Assembly: GCA_947645195.1 (NCBI GenBank)
Contig: CANSGD010000066.1
Coordinates: 806,001 to 870,000, forward strand
Direction of reading: 5' to 3'
Length of the DNA stretch: 64,000 bases
From: Patellifolia procumbens
Lineage: Eukaryota > Streptophyta > Magnoliopsida > Caryophyllales > Amaranthaceae
A program made the position numbers and the translations under genes. This document shows, in pieces, positions 48,781-60,039 of the stretch; within the stretch, counting starts at the first letter, position 1, and each line of letters starts with the position of its first letter. The notes beneath the pieces are model-generated. The model ran no database searches, was not told where the DNA came from, and was given only the letters and a program-made list of their open reading frames with translations.

Positions 48781-50178
48781 TATCCTTTTATGGTCAAGCT
48801 AATGACCTTAAAAACAAGCGCTTATTAGGAGGCAACCCAATTTTTTTTCTATCCTTTTTCTCTTAATTTTTCGATTATTTTAGTTGACACTTGTCTAACC
48901 TTGTGATTATTTGATTTTTATTTTCTATTTTTTTCTTTCTTTTGGTGTTTTGGATGCTGCGACTAGTGCTTGATGAGTTTGGATGACTATGAGCATTTGA
49001 GGTTGACCATGTGAGAAATGGTGATTTTAGAAAAAATGAGTTGAGAGACAATTAGAAAAAAGAGGGAGAAAAAAGGGTAATTTAAGTTATAAAAAAATTA
49101 TAGAAAAAAAAGAGAGATGAAAAAAGGGGTGATTGTTAGGAAAATAAAGGAAGAAAAAAAAATTTTGAAAAAAATTGAAAACCCAAAAAAAAAAAGAGAA
49201 AACGGAAAATAGGGCGATGGCAGGCATCTAAATGGATCGCCCGATCTCTTAGGCCGATCGCCCGATCAGAACCTGGCAGTAACTCCCCAAGGTTTGCCCA
49301 ATTCTGATCGCCCGATCGAGCTGGGGATCGCCCGATCACTCTACTGATCGCCCGATCACCTTTCTCGCCCGATCACTCTACTGATCGCCCGATCACCTTT
49401 CTCGCCCAGTTTTTTACAAAAAAAAAAAATCCCAGCTCAAAAACCGTCCCCCACCCCTTCTCTACCTCTCATTTTCACTCATCTCTCACTCTCATCTCCA
49501 TCTTCATCTTCAACTCCTCTCAAACCCTAACCTCCATACTCCAAAAACTCCATCAATCTCACTCATTTTTCTTCCAAAATCTCACAAAAACAATCAAATC
49601 CTTTATACTACTCCACAAAATTCACATTTCTTCACCATTTTCCCACTCATTTACCCAAACACCATCAAACCCCAAATTTCCACCATCTTCAAGAACTTCA
49701 AATTTTAACAAGTTGGAAGGCAATGGAAGCTTAACAAAGGTTGAAGGAACATTCCCAAACTTCAAGGAAGGATTGTACTCACTATTTGGTATACAATTTC
49801 TTCATTCTCTTTTTGTTCCTTACTCCACCATTTTTGCTTATACTCTTGTTTATTTGAGAAAGGAATTGCCTAGACTTGTTTTGTTGAATCTTGAATTGGT
49901 TATTATTGGTTTCTTTGGAGTTTTGAGTGTGAATTGGGCCTAGTTGGAGTAGTGTTAGGCTAAAAATCTTGGTTATGTGATTGTCTACATTGAAGTGTTA
50001 TATTGTTGGATAGTTGATTGGTTGCCTTTGGTTGAATTGGTGTATGCTTTGGTCTTCATTTTTGGGTACTTAGAATTGTTCATTATACTTGAAGGTTTGT
50101 GATTGGGCACCTTGTTGATTGTGGTCGAGACATTCTCCATAAACTCCACACCTATCACAAAACTCCCACTCCTCACAA
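48781..50178 (+). other. Athila spacer between integrase and env-position ORF
   Basis: The spacer has A-rich and then C/T-rich tracts and no long conserved frame. It contains the GATCGCCCGATC cluster at 49233-49410. Athila elements often have a long spacer here, which may hold a second promoter or splice acceptor for the downstream ORF; none is demonstrated. Confidence 0.6.
49233..49410 (+). repeat. GATCGCCCGATC word cluster
   Basis: Six full copies of GATCGCCCGATC and one partial copy (CGCCCGATC) lie within 180 bp. Part of it is a tandem duplication of a unit of about 34 bp reading CACTCTACTGATCGCC and so on. The same word is repeated in both LTRs (41573-41699, 58199-58322), there also once as its inverse GATCGGGCGATC. 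Confidence 0.9.
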
Positions 50179-51665
50179 ATGGCCCCAAAAACCAAAGCTA
50201 CAAAAACTTCAAAACGAGCCACACCATCCACTTCCTCCTCACAAACACCATGGGGGCAAATGGGCATCACCCTTACCTCAAAAATCAACCAAGAACGCTT
50301 TGTATCTCTCTTAGGTCGTGCAATCAAACCCACCAAATTCTTTGATGAGAGAGTACTTCGCAATTTAGGTGTTTTTGAGGAGACTCTTGAGCTATGTGAC
50401 CGTTTAGGGTGGGTGAACTTCGTATCCATGCCCCCCGCCTTCACCTAAGAGCGTCTTACACTTGAGTTCCTCTCCACGCTCGAGTGTACTATTGAGGAGA
50501 ACGAGGAGGATGAGGGTCACCCCCAAGTCACCTTCCAACTCTTCAACATTCATAGGGCGGTAGACTATGTTTTCCTTTGCAAGATTTTTGGTTGGGATGC
50601 GGAAGCTCCCTTAAACGAGTATGTCAACCATGACTTCATTGGGTATGACTTTGAAAGAGCATGGGGAGATATTACGGGCAACTACAACCCACCTAAAAAT
50701 CCAAAGTCTTCCCACATCATACATCCGGCCGTCCGCTATTTCCACCGTCTTCTTGTGTATTGCATATATGGACGAGCGGAACTTGGTAATGCTAGCAAGG
50801 ATGAGGGAAAGGCTCTTTGAACCATATGCCGCCCAAAAGTTAGGCCCGTGCCAATCAACTTTGCCGAGCATCTCATTCAAAGATTTATCATGCTCCGTGA
50901 TGGTGTTCATCACCGCAAGGATATTATCATGGGCGGGATGATAACTATGATAGCAAGGTATTGGCACACCAATGAAGAGTTCAACACCATGGCACCAATA
51001 TCTCAACGGATCCTTCTTGATGATACTACATTGCATCAAATGAATTTCTACCGCTACATCGAAGGCAACCACGACCGAATCATATGGTTAGTGCGGGAGT
51101 TAGATTATTGTCACCTTCCGAACCCACACTAACCCGGTTTGGAGATGGAGCGCGCCCCTACCTCATGGCGAGGGAGATCGCCCCAAGGGAAGCAGAGTTG
51201 CAAGCTCTTGCCGTTAATGAAGCGAGGAGACAACAACAACAACAACGTCGACGACCACAACAACGACAACCCACTCACCCCATGGACGAAGCCGGCCCAT
51301 CCGGCGAAGGTACGTCCTCTTCTCATGTTTATGATTTTAGTTCTATTGGTGCGGCTATTGAGACCATGGCTAGTGAGCAAAGCACCCATTTTCAAAATAT
51401 TTACGCTCGGTTTGATAACATCAATGCCCACTATGCTAGCATGAGCACTAGACTTGATAGCATTGATGTTAACTACCGTGGCATGGATGCTAGGCTCAAT
51501 AGCATGAGTGAGACACTTGGCACTCTACGCCAAGACGTGGATGGTATGCGGTTAAGGCAAGACCAAATGTACGCCTATCAAGTTGATCAAAACTTTTTTC
51601 CGCCTTACCCAAACTATCCCTCATGGCCCCCACACCCATTCCGTCCCCCGGAAGGTGGGCAATAA
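50179..51665 (+). pseudogene. Athila env-position ORF (putative plant transposon protein), broken
   Basis: The frame starts MAPKTKATKTSK and carries SLLGRAIKPTKFFDE, AVDYVFLCKIFGWD, HPAVRYFHRLLVYCIYGR and LIQRFIMLRDGVHHRKDIIMG. These resemble the domain found in Athila-type third ORFs and called putative plant transposon protein. The C-terminal part (51200-51665) has a Gln/Arg-rich run, then heptad-like repeats (YASMSTRLDSIDVNYRGMD) suited to a coiled coil. A stop at 50446-50448 and frameshifts near 50810 and 51100 break it. The position matches the so-called env-like ORF, but I see no convincing signal peptide or membrane segment. Confidence 0.75.
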
Positions 51666-53126
51666 ATCGCCCTTGATCACCTCCACATGTTTTCTCACTT
51701 TGTAACACCGGGACGGTGTTCATTTTAAGTTTGGGGGTCCATCATAAGGCGATCAAGGACTTGTGCTTAATTATTAGACTTGAGATATTTTGTTCCTTAT
51801 CATGTCTCATTTGCATGCATAGATGTTTTGGTGATGGTTGTTGTCCTGTCGTTGATTGTTGTTGATTGTTGTTGGATGTTGGTGCCATATATGTTGTTGT
51901 CTACCCCATGGTTCCTTTATTGCTAGTGCACATACTTGGTTAAGGCTGGGCCCTTATTGCTTGATTTGTGATTGATGAGTTCGATTGCTCTAGCTCCCAC
52001 TTGAAAATCCAAAGTCTCCGAAACACCTTTGTACAAACTTTTCTCTCATTTTATTTTATTTTTCCCTTTCTTCTTTTGTAAAAATCTTTTATTTTGTTTT
52101 CCTATCTTCCTTGTAAAAAAAAAAAGAAGGACAATTTATTTTTGAAAAAAAAAAAAAAAGGAAAAAAAGGAAGCTCTTAGAATAAATAAAACTCAAGAAT
52201 AAACAAACACCCAAGATCGTTTCTATTTGAAAGAGTTTATGATGACCAAAGCAAGCGAAAATGAGAATGAAATTGTGTGACCTAATATTGGAACATGTGT
52301 AGATTAGGGAGTTTTGAGATGATTTAAACTTTGTTGTTTCGCCATCAAGTCAAATAACTCATAAACAAAAACAACAAGATTCTCCTTAAATAAGTCACTT
52401 GGTTCTACCCTTCATGATATAGGAAGTCCTTACTTGGTTCTCATAACTTCAGTCCCCTAGTGCATTCGATAATCTACCCCAAATAGCTTGGCATTTTCAC
52501 CACCCTATAAAGAAAAAATTTAGTTTCTAAAAAAAAAAAAAAAGGGCTAGTAGCCTTAAAAAAAATGAAAAGGAAACAAAAAGGAAAAAATGCATATTTT
52601 CAATAAGAGTTGCGAAAGGGTGGTTAGTAACCAAGGTCCTAGCGCATTCCAATGCTCAAGTGGGGGTTCGAAAAAGTGAAGTAGAACTCCCTAGTGACGA
52701 CGGGATCGTTGCGGCTTGAGTATGAATGTTTTTTCCTCCTAGTGCGTCTCCGACCGAGTACTTGGTACCGTGCCTGAGAAACATGTCTACTTGGTGAGTG
52801 GACGGACCGCACAAAGAGGGCGAAGACTAAGCCCCGCACTCCTTGGTAGTTGCATCACTATTTCACATATCTTCTTCTCCATATTAATGAAAATGCTAAG
52901 TTTGGGGGAAAAATTTTCCGCACATTGAGGACTAGAGTTACTTGAATGATGCAGGCGCGAAGAGGCTTATACAAGTTATCATTATCTATGACCTTCACAA
53001 TTTTTGGATATGGTTAATTCTTCAAAGCAAGGTCATGGGAGCTACGAGTTTAAGCTCAACACAACCTTTGCGTCCAGATTGAAGATGATCAAGTCCATGA
53101 AGCTTATGAGGAGCGTCCTTAGCCCA
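51666..53126 (+). other. Athila 3' non-coding region before the nested element
   Basis: AAGTTTGGGGG occurs at about 51727 and 52891, as in the true polypurine tract at the 3' LTR. A-runs and repeated GTTGTTG words are present. From about 52945 the sequence may already belong to the 3' end of the nested chromovirus family, but the boundary is unclear. There is no supported gene. Confidence 0.5.
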
Positions 53127-53840
53127 TGTTATGAAGTCCATATTTAGTCAATTGAGTCCTTTAAGAGTCTTATGTCAAGTTAGTTTAGACTTTTAATTAA
53201 TGTTAGTTAAATAAAACTATGGCCGAAATTATGACTTGTATAATTCGGTTATAGGAGTTGATTTAGAGTCGTAGTTGGTTTTGTAATCCCTTAAAGATAA
53301 GGATTGATCTTTTAGCTTAAGATAAGGGAAGATAGGCATGTGAAATAATATAGAGATGGCCGAAAAATCCATGCTCATCTTATTAGGATTCTTCCTTATC
53401 TTTTAGCAATATTTATCTTTTCCTAGATTTTAGGGATTAAGATTTATTTTGCTTTCTAGATAGAATTTATGCTTTTTAGATAGAGTTTAGGGTTCCTTAT
53501 CATACTAGAGATTTACTAGTATAGATAGGGCCTATTGTAGTCGATTTTATTAATGAAATTTTGAGAGTTTAAGTCATATTTCGAGCTTAATTGTTTCTCA
53601 ATTAAATTCGTGCCATTTAATAATTTTCAGGAGTGATTAATCTACTTAATTCCAGGATTGGTTTAAGTGAGATTAAAAGTTAATTAAATCTTTCAGGAGT
53701 GATTGATTTAATTTCCATATCCCTAAAACACATAAAACTTTAGACACAAAACACATACAAATTTCGGACTTTTAATTATCTAGGTTCCTTTGCATTGGCG
53801 TACACTTGAATGTTGCTTTCATAGAGTCACATTCATATCA
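53127..53840 (+). repeat. LTR copy of the chromovirus, plus orientation
   Basis: From about 53500 to 53840 it matches the reverse complement of 56493-56830 nearly base for base; both end CACATTCATATCA. The 5' half is more diverged, with indels. It is followed by ATTGGT and then the inverted RT sequence. Confidence 0.75.
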
Positions 53841-56306
53841 ATTGGTGATATCCACTCCTTAGGTCTATCTTTGAAAACACCAAACCTCCATGTAACTCAT
53901 CAAGCATGTCCTCCAATCTAGGCATAGGAAAACGATACTTGATTGTGATGTTGTTGACGGCCCTACTATCAATGCGCATCCTCCATGTACCATCCTTCTT
54001 AGGGATAAGAAGGGCAGGAACGGCGCATGGACTCATGCTTTCTCTCACATAGCCTCGTTCAATCAACTCTTCAATCTCTTTTTGTAGCTCCTTAGAAGCC
54101 ATAGGATCGCATCTATATGCTGGTTTGTTAGGCAAAGGTGCGCCTGGCACTAGATCAATAGCATGCTCAATCCCTCTCAAAGGTGGCAACCCTTGAGGCA
54201 ACTCTTTGGGAAAGACATCCCAAACTCCTCTATCAAAGATGCAAGGTTAGGATTCTTCATAGAAACATCATTAGTTAAAGTACATTTAACAAATAAAGCA
54301 TAACCATGACCTTCTATTTCAACCTCCTTTTCGAACTCTTTGGGTGAAAGGAACAAACTTTGCTTGCTTTCATCCCTCTTCTTTGGCGCAATAGTGTTAG
54401 GAGACAAGGGCATAAGTCGAATCCTTTTGGATCCCATCAAAACAGAATATACATTGGTCTCCCCCTCATGAATAACCTTTCGATCAAATTGCCAAGGTCT
54501 ACCAAGAAGAATATGACAAGCACTCATAGGAAGAACATCACCCCACAACTCATCTTTGTAGCTACCAATCGAAAAAGAAAAAGGGCTTGTTTCTTAACCA
54601 TCAAACCAGTCTTATCATCTAACCAACTCAACTTGTAAGGACAAGGAAGATGTCTAACCAATAAATTCAACTTAGAGACCACATTAGATGCCACCACATT
54701 AGTGCAAGATCCACTATCAATAATCATATTGCAAGAGAAATCACCAACTCTACATCTAGTATGAAAAAGATTTTCTCTTTGCTCATGATTAGGTGAATGA
54801 TCAACATGTAAAGTCCTCCTAATAACTCCAATCATCCTAGAGTCATCTTCAGCATAGGCATCTTCATCCTCATTATAGTCATACATCCTCTCTTCCTCCT
54901 CCATGGTCATGTATTGTCTCATGGTTAGGGCTTTTCTAGTGGGACAATTTGCAGCAATATGACCCCTCCCTTGACACTTAAAACACTTCCTACTATCATC
55001 AAACTTCTCTCTAGAAATCACCAATTTAGGGCGCTCCCCCTTTTATTCCCCCTTAGAAGGAATTTCTTTCTTTTCAAAGGTTTTGGAAGAAGATGGATAA
55101 TTAGGGTTAGGGTTAAAGCTTTTGAAAGTGGTGTTTTCCCCCAATAGGTTCTCTTATCCTCAAGTTCATGTCTTTCAAACTTCAAAGCCAATTGACACAC
55201 ATCATCAAAGGTACTATAGTTGGCAATATCAATCTTTCTAGCAATAGATTTATGAAGACCTTCAATAAACCTAGCAATCTTTTCTTGCTCAACCTCTTCA
55301 TTACCACATAGCAAGCATAATTTATCAAATTACAAAGTATAATCATTCACACTCATAGAATCTTGAGTTAAATCACGCTTTTTCATGTATTGCCTTTGAA
55401 TGAAATCACTTGGAATAAATCTCTCTTTCAACTTCTTTTTAAGCTTCTCCCAACTTTTAAGCTTAGGTTTTCCAAGTTTTGCCCTTTTTGCTTTTAGACT
55501 TTCTAACCAAATTCCAGCATATTTAGTTAGTCTAATAGTGGCAATTTTAAACTTTTTCTCATCATCAAATCCCCTATAGTCACACACCTTCTCAAGTTGC
55601 CTAATCCACTCAAGCAAATCTTCAGGATTTGCATTACCATCAAAATCATCCAATTTTATTCCCCTATCAACATCATAAGTGGAGGATTTAACATTTTGCA
55701 CAACCTCATGATCAGATTCATAATCAACATGATTAGGGTCGGTTTTCCTTCTAACAATATCATGCAAGGTTAAATGGGCTGTTTCCAACTAGGGGTGTTC
55801 ACAAATATCCGATCCGATTGATCCGATTCGCGATCCGGTCGATCCGATCCGAAATATAGTGTTTCGGATAATTCGGATCGGATATCCGAAATTTTTCGGA
55901 TCGGATTCGGATCACCCTTTTGGCTTTTTCGGATATCCAAAAATCCGAATTATCCGAAAAATGTTTAAAAAATCGGATATTTTTCGGATAATTATCCGAT
56001 CCGAAATATCAGATCCGATCCGAAATATCCGTAAAATTTTCCATTAAATAAATTTGATTTTAAACTTTTTTCCCCCATAAAAATCGGATCGGATAATCCG
56101 GGTATCCGATCCGAAATTTCGGATATCCGAAAAAATGGGTATCCGAAATTTTCGGATCGCACTTCTCCCAATTCGAAAATTTCGGATCGGATCGGATAAT
56201 CCGAAATGAACACCCCTATTTCCAACCTCCTAGCCCTAGCTCTGTCCTCCTCAACACCAATAAGTAAATCATGCATCATTTTTTCAAGTTTCTCCACACT
56301 AGACAT
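53841..56306 (-). pseudogene. Chromovirus gag, protease and RT start (broken, truncated)
   Basis: Gag begins MSSVEKLEKMM at 56306, is split by a hAT-type MITE (55790-56218), and resumes with LTLHDIVRRK. Gag core words include LEWIRQLEKVCDYRG and RFIPSDFIQRQYMKK. A knuckle CFKCQGRGHIAANC (near 54980) precedes a protease with MIIDSGSCTN. The RT start shows PPLRGIEHAIDLVPG, LLIPKKDGTWRM and SKIDLRSGYHQ, where it ends at the junction with the inverted LTR. Breaks include stops near 55330 and 55040 and a shift near 54190-54560. The RT wording resembles plant chromoviruses; the lineage is not resolved. Confidence 0.85.
55790..56218. mobile_element. hAT-type MITE inside chromovirus gag
   Basis: The TIRs TAGGGGTGTTCA and TGAACACCCCTA are exact inverses. 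TTTCCAAC is duplicated on both sides (55782-55789 and 56219-56226), the 8-bp length of hAT elements. The interior is built largely from CGGAT/ATCCG words, many arranged as TCGGATATCCGA-type palindromes. It has no coding capacity; frames across it are chance. Confidence 0.92.
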
Positions 56307-56481
56307 GATTTAAAGCTTTAAACAATCAACAAATTAGCCACACAAACACACAAAGTCACGCCAACAAGAATAGTAGCCAACCAACCACACAAGCCCAAAC
56401 AAGGATTAATAACTAGAATTAACTAGTTTAGAATGCTTACCAAGAAAGTCGGACACTTTCTTTCCTCACCCTCCTGGAAAA

Positions 56482-56490
56482 CTGATACCA
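56482..56490 (-). promoter_or_regulatory. Primer-binding site of the chromovirus (tRNA-iMet)
   Basis: On the minus strand TGGTATCAG begins two bases after the LTR end TATCA. This is the start of the usual initiator-Met primer site of plant Ty3 and Ty1 elements. The following bases match less well. Confidence 0.75.
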
Positions 56491-56492
56491 AT

Positions 56493-57187
56493 TGATATGA
56501 ATGTGACTCTATGAAAGCAACATTCAAGTGTACTCCAATGCAAAGGAACCTAGATAATTAAAAGTCCGAATTTTGTATGTGTTTTGTGTCTAAAGTTTTA
56601 TGTGTTTATGTGTTTTAGGGATATGGAAATTAAATCAATCACTCCTGAAAGATTTAATTAACTTTTAATCTCACTTAAACCACTCCTGGAATTAAGTAGA
56701 TTAATCACTCAACAATTATCACTCCTGAAAATTATTAAATGGCACGAATTTAATTGACAAATAATTAAGCTCGAAATATGACTTAAACTCTCAAAATTTC
56801 ATTAATAAAATCGACTACATAGCCCCTTATTTATACTAGTACATCTCTAGTATGATAAGGAATAAGGAACCCTAACTCTATCTAAAAAGCAAGATAAAAC
56901 TAAATCCCTAAAATGAAGGGAAAGATAGAGATAGAGATAAGCAAGGATAAGCATCTAAGGAAAATGATAGGTATTCGGCCTTATCATATCCATTCCACAC
57001 GCCTAAGCTTATCATTTTCTCTCCAACATCAATCCTAATCACAATAGGATTTGGAAACCTACTAGAACTTACATAGATAACCGAAATAACCATATTTTCG
57101 GCCCCTATGGCAGTTTTTATTACATGAATAAAAATGACTCAACAAAAGCAAATAGAATACTCTAGAAGACTACATATGGACGCCCCA
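56493..57187 (-). repeat. 5' LTR of the chromovirus, minus orientation
   Basis: It runs on the minus strand from TGGGGCGTCC to CACATTCATATCA and is followed by the primer site and gag, so it acts as the 5' LTR. It contains CAGGAGTGATT-type repeats shared with the inverted copy at 53127-53840. A TATAAATA on the minus strand near 56830 is a possible TATA box. Confidence 0.75.
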
Positions 57188-57824
57188 TATTAGCCATTTC
57201 AAGCTAGTTCTTCCTCCCAAGCTAACATAGTCACAAAAGATCCATTGGCCTTGAGCTTGAATCCAAAGGTCTCAAGGACCAAGCAAATAGGCTCATCTCC
57301 AATGGTTGACTTTGGCTCTTGACTCATGTCATTATACATGAGTTTGTGAACTAAACGATCCTTGGAGCAATGGCGTTGAAAGTAGTGGAAAGTTAGAGAA
57401 TTTGTTGAACTTACACCTTAGTTTAGCTCATCTCATAACCTCCTTCTCTACTCATGTGTTGTGTTGGAATTGAAAGAAAATGTTCTCATATATGCTTGCT
57501 TGCGGTCCGCTCATGACTCCATCTCTCATACCTTGGTGATGTTTCCATTCTTGGGTTGTTGCTTGTTTGAGTTGGTGTATTGGCTTTGTGGGTATGCCTT
57601 CTAGAAAACCCTCACGAGACCATCCTCGTCCACTAGGGTCATCCTAGGGGTTTAAAGGACTTGTTGCACACGCTAAATGCAACCGTGGACTCCACAAAAG
57701 TGAGTTTGTTTGGTTTCCTCCCTTTCCCCCTTTTTGGTGGTCTCATTTTGTTGGTTTTATCGAGTCACCTTTGTGCATCGTCTAGTCATCCATTTTGATT
57801 TGCTTGAGGACAAGCAGAGAGTCA
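57188..57824 (+). other. Athila 3' tail, possibly with chromovirus 3' sequence
   Basis: On the minus strand, 57365-57195 stays open (GDEPICLVLETFGFKLK) and could be the 3' end of a pol-like frame leading into the LTR; this is tentative. From about 57370 the sequence looks like the Athila 3' non-coding region and leads to the polypurine tract. Confidence 0.4.
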
Positions 57825-57838
57825 AGTTTGGGGGAAGT
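57825..57838 (+). promoter_or_regulatory. Athila polypurine tract
   Basis: AGTTTGGGGGAAGT lies directly before the 3' LTR start TGATGAG. A G/A-rich tract in this place primes plus-strand synthesis in LTR retrotransposons. Confidence 0.8.
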
Positions 57839-59507
57839 TGATGAGTGAGATTTATCGCACTCATAGGGTAGCTTTTTGGTCTATTTTATTGCTTTTTCTT
57901 GGTGTTTCTTTACTTCTTACATCTATTTTCATCATATCCGCCCTATTTGGAGCTTTTCACTATTTTCTTTGATTTCCTCTCATTTTTAATGGTTTTCTAT
58001 CCTTATTTTCTATTCCATATGCTTTGTATTGTATTTTTCTTGTATATGACTAACATGTAGGAAAAAGATGAGTGCAAAGCAAAGAAGATTGGAATGGAAG
58101 AAGTTGAGGGCCAATCCAAATGAAAGAAAGAAAGAAGGAACCCAAGCCCAAAAAGAAAGGAAGAGAGGAGAAGAAGACAAAGCAGCCCGGGCAAGTAGAT
58201 CGCCCGATCCACCTTTGGATCGCCTGATCTCAAAAAGTGATCGCCCGATCACGGCTGTGGATTTCCACAGAGTTCCTGCCTACCCCTGATCGGGCGATCA
58301 CCACTATGGATCGCCCGATCACTGCGGGTTTGCGGAAACCGTCTATTTCATTTTTTCTTTCCCTTTTTGCCCTTAATTGGGGGTTGTATAAATACCTTTT
58401 TTTACCTAAAATTTGGGGATTCTGATTTCCTTTTTTGAACTCCAGAGAGCTATTGAGAGGTTAGACTTTAGAGTGAGTTTTGGGTGTTTTTCAAGGTCTT
58501 TAATGGTGATTTGAAGAAGAATTTCAAATTTTTGAGGAGTATTAATGAAGCTTTAGTAACTTTTCTTCTCTTTGCTCTCATTTATTGCTTTACTTTATCA
58601 TTTATTCTTGGTTTTACTTTGTTAGTAGTTTCAATATCACTCATTCATTGAAATCTTAGTTTTAGTTGCTCTTTTCCACTTGCTTATACTCTTCTCTATT
58701 GCAAACATTAAGTATGAATGAAAAAAGCAATGATTTTTGGTTTATTAATCTCTTATTTGCATTATAGAACTAGCTTAGTTAATATGAGAACCAACCTTGA
58801 GTAGTCTTTTAGTTAGGGGGTTGGGTGAAGGTGCAATGGACATTGTTTCATGATATGAGGCCCTAAATGGGCATGTTTGGTGGGTTGGGTTAGCAAATCC
58901 ATTGATTGGTTGACTAAGGTAAAGTTGAAAGGCCTAACTTTAACTCAATGAGCCAATGGATTGCCCTTTAGGTGTAGATCGTTGAGATATACAATGAAGT
59001 TGGAATTGCTATCTCTAAATAAGGTTGAGTGAGAAATCCCGCCTTTCTTAGAGTCTTAACCCATTCAACATCCGAAAGGCGAGATTGGGTTGAACTTAGC
59101 TAATTCCGACCTCATGTTCCATCATTGACTATCTAATCCCTAATTGAGAGTGTTGCATCACCTTGAGCATCCTTGAAAGAGGAGTTCATGGTTGAAATGT
59201 CTTAATTCAATCCCCCTATCACATACTCCTTTAATCTCATTTCGTAATTCAATTTCATTGCATTGGATCCCTATCACCCCCTAACGTCTTTTTCCATCGA
59301 TTTACAACCCTTTCATTTGACCTATTAGTGATAATTGAGTTCGAAATCAATCAACTTCTTCTCTTCGGTTTAGCTTACATGTTCACTTACGTGCTTAGTG
59401 TCTAGTCTAGTCTCTGTGGATCTTGACCCTTACTTGCCACGTACTCGTATTTGGTTAGTTAGGTTTGATTTGGAGTTTTTGTCTAGCGACGCAAAAATTC
59501 TATATCA
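57839..59507 (+). repeat. Athila 3' LTR
   Basis: It is 1669 bp, starts TGATGAGTGAG and ends TATATCA, followed by the CTAAG duplication. It aligns end to end with the 5' LTR. The main local difference is in the GATCGCCCGATC cluster (58199-58322), where copies have been exchanged or duplicated. Confidence 0.93.
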
Positions 59508-59533
59508 CTAAGTGGTTGATAATTGAGTTTAAT

Positions 59534-59920
59534 TAAGGGTCTGTTCAGCAACAATAGCTGTGGAGGTAGCTGTCAGCTGTAGGGGTAGCTGTCAGCTGTC
59601 TGAGTAGCTGTCAGTTCTAGTAGTAGCTGTGAGTTGTTAGCTGTCAAAGTAATTGCGTAAAATATTAGTGTTCGGTAAAAGTAGCGGTTTGAGTAGCTGT
59701 TAATAAATATTTCCTTTATTATTTAATCAAAACTTTATTATATTTTTTCCAAACTCTACCTCTACCTCCAACCTCTTCTTTTTTTAGCTTTCCACAACCA
59801 CTACCTAAACTCTACCTCTATCTCTAAAAACTATCTTAACCACTACCTTGCCAAACACTTAAATTTATAAATTAAAAATTTGACATCTACCTCTACCACT
59901 ACTTGCCGAACACGCCCTAA
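59534..59920. mobile_element. Non-autonomous element, hAT-like ends
   Basis: AGGGTCTGTTCAGCAA at the left and the inverse of AGGGCGTGTTCGGCAAGTAG at the right are imperfect inverted ends of hAT type. GTAGCTGTCAGCTGT is repeated in the left part, and the right part holds CTACCTCTACC-type words that pair with it. No target duplication was found. Confidence 0.5.
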
Positions 59921-60039
59921 GTGCATATCTAACAAGATAAGATTTAATATGGAATGAACTCTTTTAAGAATAATCTTTGTTAGTAGAGGATTCTTTATAT
60001 GAGGTTACACGTTAGTTTTAAGTCATACGACCACATATG

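Larger units (their letters stand above)
53127..57187 (-). mobile_element. Rearranged antisense chromovirus-like fragment with inverted LTRs
   Basis: On the minus strand the order is LTR (57187-56493), tRNA-Met primer site, gag, protease and the start of RT, stopping abruptly at 53841. There a second LTR copy (53127-53840) abuts in the opposite orientation. Both LTR copies thus face inward with their ends, which is not a normal LTR element. RNase H and integrase are absent. TTAGCC occurs just outside both outer ends, a possible trace of a target duplication. Confidence 0.75.
41215..59507 (+). mobile_element. Athila-group Ty3 LTR retrotransposon with nested elements (18.3 kb)
   Basis: Direct 1669-bp LTRs, a CTAAG target duplication (41210-41214 and 59508-59512), a tRNA-Asp primer site, gag-pol, an env-position ORF and a polypurine tract are all present in order. 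The group call rests on the primer site, the DLGAS-type protease, the long LTRs and the extra ORF after integrase. The coding regions carry several stops and frameshifts. An antisense chromovirus fragment (about 53127-57187) lies in its 3' part. Confidence 0.93.

Noticed and set aside
49233..49410. Repeat cluster resembling a CRISPR array at first sight
   Set aside because: Units are 12 bp with irregular short spacers that are themselves repeated; the setting is a plant retrotransposon and no cas gene is present.
55859..56306. Frames running through the chromovirus gag start
   Set aside because: They are created by the hAT-type MITE insertion; the exact 8-bp duplication shows the gag reading is interrupted there.
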